The notes beneath the pieces are model-generated. The model worked only from the letters and a program-made list of their open reading frames with translations. It made no database searches and was not told the origin of the DNA. A stretch of 64,000 nt of DNA from Chamaecrista fasciculata (Eukaryota; Streptophyta; Magnoliopsida; Fabales; Fabaceae): the NCBI GenBank assembly GCA_003254925.1, contig QANZ01021234.1:1-64000 (forward strand), read 5' to 3'. Every line of letters starts with the position of its first letter. Position 1 is the stretch's first letter. A program made the position numbers and the translations under genes. Positions 1 to 9,602 of this stretch are shown one piece after another.

Positions 1-612
1 ACTCAAGGTTAGATTTACCCTAATCCAGCTTTGTAGTTTTCAGACGTATTTTCCTTTTTAAGAAAATAAAATAATAGAATCATAACTTTATCTGTATATA
101 TATAAAAAAAAAATTTAGCCTCGAATTCTTACCAATACCACAATTTGGTTATGGGACAGAGGGAATTACTAGTCGAATATGACAGTTCAACTATTCACAA
201 GTTGGACTAATCGTTTTCACCATTGAGCTACCCTTTTGGGTTTGCTTTGCATTTATAGTTGTATATATTTGCAGCAGGGCTACATATAAAATTAACAGCC
301 TACTTTGTATTCTAAAAGCATACATGATGCAAGTAATCAATGTTAAAAATTTTACAACTCATAATATATTGCGACATGAGAATTGCAAAATATAACTCTT
401 TATTGCGACATGAGAAGTAAAAGAACAGGGAGCCTGGAAGTCCTGAAAGAGTATCTCCTCATAATATATTATCTTCACATGTCAAACAAGTTATGCCACA
501 TATACAGTACATAGAGAAGTATCAAACAGCACAACAGCGCGTTGCAAACGGCATGTTTAGAAACTCAAGGGGATGAAACAAGGACAATGGAGAAAGATCC
601 ATAGTTCATCTA

Positions 613-662
613 TTATGTTTTCTTCTCTGGGTGCCACTTTATGCTGCATCCAATACTTTTTA

Positions 663-721
<59 letters not shown>

Positions 722-3700
722 NAAAGAGAAAAAAAGGGACTCCAAGTAAGTGATCATGATGGAGACCAAAATTTGAAAGCTGCCCAAACAATGAGAAGGA
801 AATAGCCAAGTGTGTATAGATTACCTGGGTTTTTGGTCTGGGGATACTGGCTGGCCACTGAGAACACGATCTATTGCCAAACTCAAGTCCCTTTATAAAG
901 AAATGAATCCACTTTTTACTATATGAGGAGATAAAATCTTCCGGCTTATATAGTTCATATATTTATTCAACTTGAGCTTATTGATAAAGAAGCCAACCTT
1001 CCAGTGACAGGTACATTACTATTTGGCCGTGAATCATCAAACTGACCATGATAAACCAGCTCATATGGCCTTCGACCATCCTGTCATGATTTCATTAGTT
1101 TAAATCAGCATTATGATATGCACATACATTCCAGGGTTACATTTAAATTTTAACCCAAAATTCAAATTATATTGATCAATTTGCAAAAGAAAGAGCAGTG
1201 CTGATTGTGATTACCTTTTTGAAAAGGTAAAATTCTGGTGTACAAACTGCTCCAAAAGCTCGTGCAACATCCTGGGACTGCACTCCAAAATATTCCACTC
1301 AGGTAAGTTCTTCACAAACTTGTAGAGAAAGATGAAGAATTCATGAATTTTTCAATAATTTAGTTATTTTAAATTAATCGTCTCGTCAGTTGAAGGGTAT
1401 GGCACTGTCAATTTTATTAAGCTTACAATTATCATTATTATTATTATTTTTTTGGTTTCCTTAAGCTTACAATTATTATAAAAACGTTAATGTGATTTGA
1501 AGACATGATTTTCAACTTTTCTAAAACATGTTTAAGTAATTAACATTTGATGATGAACGAGTGGCATTATATATATATATATATATATATCATGAAATAT
1601 AGAAGTTAATTTTCAATGGGACACATAATAAGACAGAAGAAAAAAAATCTTAGCAAAAAGGGCAAAACAGAGTTGATTTTTACCACCACATTGAATATTA
1701 CACAAAATATCAAGAAAAACCTAATTTCTCTCTGTCCCTAATTCTGGTTGGTTTCTTTCTGTAAAACTATCTCTTGTGTGTATCTGGGTGTAAAGGAGGC
1801 GGAAGGAAATAGGGAAATGAATAGAACAGGATCAACCCATGAAAGGACTAAATATATGAATGGCATCAGAGGGGGAGTAATATATCAAGAGAAGATATAC
1901 AAATTAAATTGAAATGCTAGCAGAGTAAGTTCAACCATAAAACTCTCTTCCTTAAGTCAATACATCACTGTAAGAAGAGAAAGAAGGGGAATAGAGGAAC
2001 AAGTACATACTTGTACTGTCCAGGAATTCCCTTTTAGTAACTTTTTTTTTTTACATGGATTTTATACTCCTCGTCAAATTCATCTTTTATCAGTTTTATG
2101 TCTAAATCAAGCATAAAATTGTGCTATCTATAAGTTGATCCTCAGAAATTGATATTTCTAGACATACTTCACATCAGCTCTTATTATTCTCAAAACTTTG
2201 GATTGAACAACCAATAGGCTCTATTGATAAAATAGTTCTTCCAATTATCAGCATCAAATTCATTGCACATCACTGACAGAAGAGGGCAAGTAACTGAGAA
2301 AAGCGGGCACTGGAAATCTAACTGAAAAATTCATCATGTTAATATATGAACATATAAAAGTTGATTTTCACCTAAAGTAGTCAGTTGATTATTAGGATAA
2401 ACATATACAATCAGATACGCATTTGTACAGCTATTAAACCAAATGATTAAGAATGAACAGGTTGATATTTACTCTATACCTCATCATAGAGATAGGGAAA
2501 AGGATAGTTCAACAGCTTAGCTTCTTCTGCCATAAATTCTGGTCCATCCTGTCAGGAACAATTCTGTGTTGGACAAAGTGCACAAAAGCTTCTACATAAC
2601 TTTATTACCATATATGAAGTTACAAGAACCTGGGGGTGTGTGGCCACAGAATTTGAAGAAATAGCAACAACTGCAAGTCCTTTCTGTAGAAAGAGATCAG
2701 TATTTTAGAAGTTTATCTATAAGTTTGTACTGCTAGTAATAGAAGAAACAAATTTCTTCAGGAGCAGATGAATTCACTACCTCCATGTAGAATTTTGTAA
2801 GCTTTACAATATCCTTATTCAGGTGTTTAACAAATGGACAGTGATTGCATATAAACATAACCTGTGTAACCACAAAAGGTGAAAACTATTAAAGAAAAGC
2901 AGGGTCACAGACGAATCATGAGAGCAAGAAGGGAGATCAGCCTTTCATTAAACTCTAATACATATATACCATAAGGCTGAACAGTTCATGAAAATTAGCC
3001 ATGAACATATTCTCATTAGTATATTTGAACATTGCAAGTAGATCAAGTAATAGAAGCTCAATAAAAAAGCCGAGAGGAAGCGGCACAGTCTCTCATACCG
3101 TTGTTATATCTGTTATAATTAAGATTATATTGAGTTGCACAAATTTAAATTTATGAACATTTGAGGTTAATTTATAGATATACTCTTTAACAATCTTCCT
3201 CTCAAAACTTTCCTTGCACTGATATTGTCAGTAATTCAGTCCTTACTCTCTTAGTCTCTCGTATGATATTATCTCATCAATTTAACATCACTTTGAGATT
3301 AAAACTTTCGTTCTTAGTTATAGCTATAAGGACATCTTCATGGACGTCTTGCCCCTACATTCTTTCACTTAAATCTAAAACTTTTTCCATTCCTTGGAAA
3401 AACTCCGGTCACCCTTACTCCAATAGAGTTGTTTCTGTATTACAAATAGACTATATGTTAACAGAAGACACATCAAACAAGGTTTTATGGTTGCAGCCTT
3501 GCAGGCAATAGTTAAAAAGAAAAATTCCCACGCATGCCACAAAATAGTCTTGCGGATTTACATGGGGAATAGCACATCTACCAAGCTACCAAGATGTATA
3601 TTGCTAAGTCACAACCAAGAGTCAACTTTTCTGAATGTAATTCATCCTATCTTCTATCACAGTACTATTTTGTCCTGAAATCTAAAAAATCCTCATATCA

Positions 3701-4478
3701 GCTCATGGTAAAAAAGAAGGATCAGATTGGCCTAAGGCCTCTTATAAACATCTTTGGTTCTTTTTTTTTTTTTAGAGTTTGCATGTACTACAAGCTGATT
3801 TTTTTTTTTAAAAAAGTATTGACATTCTAAAAAAGCTGTTTCGACATTAAGAAAAATAGATGGCGCTTCCAATTCCAAGATGCTAATGAAAGCATGATTT
3901 GGAACTATACAATATACATAACCCGTCATAACAATTAATGACATCTTGTTTTATAAAATTGATTTAATCGCCAATTTGTCATCCTCGACGCATCAGAATA
4001 AAGAGTAATTATGGGCATTAAAATATTCATTATAGCTAAAGGCAAAATACTATCTAGCATAGGCCATGTTACCAGAAGCGCTGGATATGCTTCAAAATCT
4101 TCCAATTTCCACACCTTCCCGGTGAGAGGCTCTGGAAGCTAATGGAATCCATTCAACAACAAGGAGAGAGGTAAAATGCGATAAGCTTCTTTGAAGGAAT
4201 AGTATATGCGTCATCCAAGTAGTAAACAAGTCACCAAAAAGATGAGTAAAAACCTGAAATTCAGGGGCTCTGAAGCCCAGAGTGACCCCTTTGGACTCCA
4301 TTCTGGCAGCTCGAACCACAAAGGTTCTTGATGATGAAGAATTCTTGAGGTGCAAAGAATGAAAACTCAGTTTTGAAACAGAGCGCAATTGCAAAAACTG
4401 AGTGGTTGTAAGTGGTAATTGACGCGGTAAATGCACCAAAAGTGAACCAAAGGAAGAAACTCCCAGGGCCGTGGCCAT
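613..4478 (-). CDS. Chloroplast thioredoxin/peroxiredoxin-like redox protein
   Basis: Nine exons on the minus strand: 4254-4478, 4073-4138, 2781-2861, 2630-2683, 2480-2548, 1215-1277, 998-1080, 825-890, 613-655. They total 249 residues and all junctions are GT-AG. Residues 1 to about 60 are Ser/Leu/Arg-rich and look like a plastid transit peptide. A redoxin (AhpC/TSA-like) fold follows, beginning near MESKGVTLGFRAPEF. The sequence FICNHCPFVKH holds a CxxC pair (about Cys102/Cys105), the probable redox centre. The C-terminus ends in CSIKWHPEKKT. The closest family I recall is the Arabidopsis thioredoxin-superfamily protein At1g21350. A thiol-based redox role in plastids is inferred; the substrate is unknown. 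Position 4478 is the only ATG that gives the transit peptide. The last intron contains a run of about 57 T next to its 3' splice site. Confidence 0.9.
664..730. repeat. Poly(A)/poly(T) homopolymer tract with an N
   Basis: A run of about 58 A residues on the plus strand, interrupted by a single N at 722 and followed by AAAGAGAAAAAAAG. On the gene strand it is a poly(T) run ending about nine bases before the acceptor of the last exon of the thioredoxin-like gene. The length is probably unreliable in the assembly. Confidence 0.9.
1570..1590. repeat. (AT)n microsatellite
   Basis: About ten AT dinucleotides in the long intron between exons 5 and 6 of the thioredoxin-like gene. Confidence 0.85.
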
Positions 4479-4973
4479 TGTTGACTAGTGACTACTCTTC
4501 CATCAACGTCATCCACTCATGAGTCATGACTCATCCCCGTGGAGATTAACCATATTTTGGTGTTGGTCCAGTGGTCCTCGTCGCGATATGCAACCTTCAT
4601 GCGGGAAACTCTTAATGGATCGTCTCGGGAGATTTTTAAAGGTACCTCAATGGCCCATAAACATTTTGGAGCTTCAATTGGGCTTTGAGAAAGCCCATAT
4701 TATCTTTATGGTGGTAATATATAAACATGCACTAGTCCTATGATTGACCAAAAAAAAAAACAAGTAGTCCTATGAAAATAATATTGTAATCATAGTCCAA
4801 TAAAACAAAATGTAACCCGATTTGGAGTATTCTAATATATAGTACTAAAAGGAGAGCCTAAATAGATTGGCTGTCTGAGTCTGCCACGTGACCTAGGAGA
4901 GAGACTAAATTTAATGCTAATTGACCAGCCTACCTGTGCATTTAAGGAGCCTACTCGTGGACTAAATCATGTA
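4479..4973. other. Intergenic, upstream of the thioredoxin-like gene
   Basis: About 500 bp holding the promoter side of the minus-strand thioredoxin-like gene and the left flank of the inverted repeat. There is a CACGTG G-box at about 4883-4888 (within GCCACGTGACC). No convincing gene was seen. Confidence 0.6.
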
Positions 4974-5307
4974 CAAAAATTAATGTGTCGTTCCGATTTG
5001 ACTAATCCAAGCCAATTAACTTTTTGAAATTAGGAATCCATCACATTTGAATTGAGGACTAATTAATACGTACATGATAAATGGCATGGAAAATGAGGAC
5101 CAATTATGATAAAGATAATAAATTACTTATACCCCAAATATGGAATAAAATAATTCGCCTAATCCCCGCATCAATCATGCAATATTATTTGTCCCATGAC
5201 TATTTATTATTTAAGCCTAAGTCGTATATAAATTAGCAGTGTGAATGGTGTGCACAAATCGTGTCCGTGCAATAGTGTCAAACCTTCGTTCTAGCCAAAT
5301 AACGTTA

Positions 5308-5655
5308 AGCAGTCATAACTTCAAAGACAACTCCAATCGCTTCTATTGAACCTGGTACCAAGAATCTTACTATTAAGACTTGTATCGTTCGTTTGTGGTG
5401 GATGCCACCTTTCAGTAATGACAAATCACCTGAAGCTGCTGAGGGAATGTACGATATGGTGTTGTGTGACAAAGAGGTATTTTTGAAATTAGTATTCTTC
5501 CTTATTCTATTTGTATATTATATGGTGGTTTGTTTGGCTAACCTGAATTCACTATCATTGTCTTTGTAGAATGGTGTGATACAAGCAACCATTCGGTGTG
5601 GCCAGATGAAGAAGTTTAAACATGAAATAATCGAAGGTGCTGTGTATATTATTTC
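5308..5655 (+). pseudogene. RPA-like (DUF223) gene fragment, left arm
   Basis: This is the 5' part of a gene for a replication protein A 70-kDa-like OB-fold protein (DUF223 type). Exon 1 (about 5308-5476) reads TSKITPIASIEPGTKNLTIK and continues through LWWMPPF to MVLCDKE. A GT-AG intron spans 5477-5569. Exon 2 starts at 5570 with NGVIQATIRCGQMKKF. The expected start codon is ATA here instead of ATG, and the frame runs into the spacer and ends at a TAA just inside the other arm. RPA large subunits bind single-stranded DNA; related genes are also carried by plant Helitrons. It is not expected to make protein. Confidence 0.75.
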
Positions 5656-5682
5656 ACAATCGAAGTTTATCCATCAAATTTT

Positions 5683-6022
5683 GAAATAATATACACAACA
5701 CCTTCGATTATTTCATGTTTAAACTTCTTCATCTGGCGCACCGAATGGTTGCTTGTATCACACCATTCTACAAAGACAATGATAGTGAATTCAGGTTAGC
5801 CATACAAACCACCATATAATATACAAATAGAATAAGGAAGAATACTAATTTCAAAAATACCTCTTTGTCACACAACACCATATCGTACATTCCCTCCGCA
5901 GCTTCAGGTGATTTGTCATTACTGAAAGGTGGCATCCACCACAAACGAACGATACAGGCCTTAATAGTAAGATTCTTGGTACCGGGTTCAATAGAAGCGA
6001 TTGGAGTTATCTTTGAAGTCAT
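5683..6022 (-). pseudogene. RPA-like (DUF223) gene fragment, right arm
   Basis: Mirror copy of the left-arm fragment. It keeps an ATG at 6022 followed by TSKITPIASIEPGTKNLTIK, with the same intron. In exon 2 it is one base shorter than the left arm, at GGTGCGCCAG versus GGTGTGGCCAG, which breaks the frame. The two arms have therefore decayed at different places. Both fragments point inward, and about 340 bp of shared upstream sequence lies outside each of them, possibly including the original promoter. Confidence 0.75.
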
Positions 6023-6363
6023 GGCTGCTTAACGTTATTTGGCTAGAACGAAGGTTTGACACTATTGCACGGACACGATTTGTGCACACCATTCACACTG
6101 CTAATTTATATACGGCTTAGGCTTAAATAATAAATAGTCATGGGACAAATAATATTGCATGATTGATGCAGGGATTAGGCGAATTATTTTATTCCATATT
6201 TGGGGTATAAGTAATTTATTATCTTTATCATAATTGGTCCTCATTTGCCATGCCATTTATCATGTACGTATTAATTAGTTCTCAATTCAAATGTGATGGA
6301 TTCCTAATTTCAAAAAGTTAATTGGCTTGGATTAGTCAAATCATAACGACACATTAATTTTTG

Positions 6364-7988
6364 ATCAATAATCATTAATGTCATTGCTAATTTATACAAA
6401 TGATATGGAACATGACATATTTGATTGAAAAAACTCCATATTTATTTTGAATGAGTCATTATTGATGCTGACTCATACAATCCGCATGAGTATGTGGCAT
6501 GACTGGTATGCCATATGGCAACGCAACATGCTACCAATCATCCTACGTACGTAGTGAATACTATATAATTAATGATCGTCATAATTGTCAGTAGAATTTT
6601 TTGATGACTTTGCATAGGTGGCGAGACATAATTGGTCAATTAGCATTAAATTTAGTCTCTCTTCTAAGTCACGTCAGACAATCAATCTATTTAGGGTGTG
6701 CTTTTATAACTATATATATATATATTAGATATATTAGATTAGATATGGAAGTTGTCGACATAACGCAAAAAGCTGAATATGAATATGAATATGAAGATGA
6801 ATATGAATATGAATATATATGACTGAGTCAACTATATTGATAAACATTAGCAGCTATATATCAAACGACATCAACTTAATGATGCCAGGGATGACGAGCA
6901 AAATTCCCCTAATATCGTCAATATATGTAACCAACAAAGCATGCTTCAAGCTGTTCATTTGCTTCATACCCTCCAACCCCAATTTTTTTAAAACGCAATT
7001 TATCCATTATTGACCCGCGAATATTGATCAGGATGATGCTTAATTGGGCGATGATGTAAGCCCACATTTTTGAAGTGTTGAACCATATCCATCAGCGAAC
7101 GCTAATTAATCGCACAATATTCTTCATTTATTAGTGTCCCATTAGCCCAAAATCTTACTGGGAAAGATCGATACGGAAACGACGCGACGTGAGTGACAAA
7201 TACATTTTTTTCTTTTCTTTTCCTGTTGGGATAAAACGTGAGACGACAATACCCTCATTAATAATGAATCGCACAGGAGTTCACAATTCAATTGAATGAC
7301 CCATCTAAGATTTCACAGTAAGAAGACGACAATACAATAGCATACTAAGTTTGTACTAGAGAGTCATAAGTAACAGTACAAGTAGTTAAAAATACACAGT
7401 GCATCACAGTGACAGAAGCTGGTTCATCTAAATTAAATGGTGGAGTGATCCAGAAAAGCTAGGCTACTTTAGCTTTATTCTAGTGATAATCTGCTTTAGA
7501 ATTTCTACCATATGCCATGGGCCTAGGGACTGTCATATTCTGCCTCTCCTCCCCTTAATTCATTCATAGTTTACAATTGAGAATTGAGATCAACGGTTAC
7601 GTTGTTTGGGCTTGTCATTTTCAGGGGTGGGACCCCACATCAATTTGATTTATTAAGATAATGATAATTAACATGAGATAAGGAAGGAAGGGAGGGGTAG
7701 TGTTGATAAATCTTAAGGTCAAATGTAAGGTCACTATCAATGGCTTGCTCACAAGGAAAATTGAAGTTGATAGCAAAAGCATATTTATTGGAAGAAAATT
7801 AAAGCCCCCAATAAAAAAACAAGAGTTCTGGTCATAGAAGCTATGCCACCGATTTATGTAATAAGCAAGATTCTCAGATTCACTCTCATATGAGGATGAA
7901 TGAGGCAGCCACTTGATTTTACAAGTCCAAGTATAAGTATTTATTAAGATTTAGGAGACCCAGTTGGAGAAGGAGGAAAGTGAGAGAA
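6364..7988. other. Intergenic region upstream of the GLTP gene
   Basis: AT-rich sequence without a convincing gene. It holds an imperfect GAATAT hexamer repeat at about 6774-6818 and a short (TA)n run near 6711-6724. The final 300 bp are A/G-rich and are the likely promoter and leader of the GLTP-domain gene. Confidence 0.6.
6774..6820. repeat. GAATAT-type microsatellite
   Basis: About seven imperfect copies of the hexamer GAATAT. It creates a spurious open frame rich in Glu-Tyr. Confidence 0.85.
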
Positions 7989-8171
7989 ATGAAGCAGAAA
8001 AAAGGTATGGAGAAGTGCTCGAGCTCAGAGATATGCTCTGCCATTGAAGAGTTATCCATGGTGGTTACAGAAAAACATGGAGATGATCAAGAAGCTTCTC
8101 TCATCATCCCAGCAAAACCCTTCCTTTCTTTGTGTTACTCGGTTTTACAAGTTCTGGGTTGGTTTACTTAC

Positions 8172-8231
<60 letters not shown>

Positions 8232-9260
8232 GCTCAAACATAAAATGTGACCTAACCTAACCTAATTGATGCTGCTGCAGATAAGATAGGACCAACAATG
8301 GCTGTTTTGAGACAAGACATCCATCAGAATATTAGGGTGAGAAATTGTAAAACTCTCAATAACTTTCTGTTCAATTAATCTTGCTTCTCTGCAATCTGCT
8401 TAATTATAATAGTATATTACACATTTGAATGATTTCACTGTAGAGATTGGAAGTGGTTCTTGACTCAAATCCCTCAATGAATTCCAATTTGGTTGAGATC
8501 TTAAAATCCGAGACAAGCCAAGGCAACGCAAAGAAGGGGCCCAGCTGCAGCAAAGCCTTTGTTTGGCTTACTAGGTAAAGTCAACATATTAATATATGGT
8601 ATTTTATTCCTCATGATAATAAGCAAGCTGAGTATGCAAAATGCAATGATAATTGGTTATTTTGATGCATATTGAAATACTAAGCAGAAACTATCTATTG
8701 AAATACTAACCAAAACCCTTCCACTCACTAACAAACTATGTTTTGGTTATAGATCCCTGGATTTCACGTCAGCATTATTACTAACACTAGTAAAAGATCC
8801 TGGGAGAAACATGGAGGAAGCAGTGGAAGAGTCTTATTGCATCACTTTGAAACCATGGCATGGATGGATTTCATCAGCTGCTTTCAGAGTAATCCATTCA
8901 TTTTGAAACTTGCATATGAAATATGCACCTTCCTAGCTATTGTGTATTGTTACTTTCTAATATTTGTCACTTGCTAAAGTAAACAGATATGCCACTGCAG
9001 GTAGCTTTGAAACTAGTTCCTGATAGCAAGACCTTCATTGATCTCCTCAAGGCAAAAGACGAAAGCTATGATGTTCATTTGGACAAAATGAAGATTTTGG
9101 TTTCTTTGCTTGTGCCTTTCCTTGAGGATATCCATTGCATTCTGGTCAGCTCAGTTTCATGCTAGTCATATATGCAGTTCATTTCATATGATTTCTATCT
9201 TGCTAATGTATTTTCATTTTGCAGAAAGCGTACAACTTGGACAGCCTGAAATCCACATGA
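7989..9260 (+). CDS. Glycolipid transfer protein (GLTP) domain protein
   Basis: Six exons: 7989-8157, 8281-8336, 8444-8574, 8753-8888, 9001-9144, 9225-9260, giving 223 residues. All introns are GT-AG. This all-helical family binds one sphingolipid and moves it between membranes in the cytosol; the plant member ACD11 carries ceramide-1-phosphate and restrains cell death. Headgroup-site residues are visible: Asp69/Asn73/Arg76 in VLRQDIHQNIRRLE, the Trp in FVWLTRSLDF and the His in LKPWHGWISS. The tail is YNLDSLKST. The sequence resembles the Arabidopsis GLTP2/At4g39670 type more than ACD11, from memory. Translation may start at 7989 or at the later ATG (MEKCSSSEI). Intron 1 contains a long CT repeat. 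Confidence 0.9.
8171..8228 (+). repeat. (CT)n microsatellite in GLTP intron 1
   Basis: About 28 CT dinucleotides with one interruption, starting 14 nt after the 5' splice site at 8158. It fills almost half of the 123-nt intron. Confidence 0.95.
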
Positions 9261-9602
9261 AGTTAATAACCACTGCACAGTTTCGTGTTCTACATATCTC
9301 CATTTTCCTTCTCCACTCTCTTAATGTAAATGCAGATGTAAATAGTGACATAGTAAATTTTGTTTCATCACAAATCTTGCATGGGGCATCATGTTGTTAA
9401 GCTGACAAACTCATCAACAATCAGAAAGTCTCCAATAGAAAATGAAATCAATTTACTAAAAAATTAAACTGGATACATACTTCTATTCTATATCTATCTT
9501 TTATCAGTCCTTTCATAACACAGTCAAAGGTTAAGACTGCAAGATTTTGAAGATGGTGTAGGAATATTCCAATGGAATAGCAACAGTTTAATCACACACA
9601 CA
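9261..9602. other. Convergent 3' ends of GLTP and GH9 genes
   Basis: A 342-bp AT-rich spacer between two genes that end toward each other. It should hold both 3' UTRs and polyadenylation sites. Nothing else was seen. Confidence 0.6.

Larger units (their letters stand above)
4974..6363. repeat. Large near-perfect inverted repeat (foldback)
   Basis: The left arm 4974-5655 (682 bp) is the reverse complement of the right arm 5683-6363 (681 bp), separated by a 27-nt spacer. I saw only scattered substitutions and one single-base length difference by eye, so the arms are roughly 98% identical. The outer boundaries are sharp: similarity stops at CAAAAATTAATGTGTCG. Both arms carry the first two exons of an RPA70-like gene reading toward the centre. 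No terminal inverted repeat or target duplication of a known transposon family was recognised at the ends. Because the differences are spread over both arms, a simple palindromic assembly error is unlikely. Transcription across it would give a hairpin of about 680 bp. Confidence 0.92.

Noticed and set aside
557-787. Minus-strand frame with poly-Phe
   Set aside because: It is a translation of the poly(T) tract across an N; only its end overlaps the true last exon of the thioredoxin-like gene.
4974-6363. Assembly palindrome as the cause of the inverted repeat
   Set aside because: Substitutions and an indel are scattered through both arms and the spacer is unique, which an artefactual fold-back read would not show.
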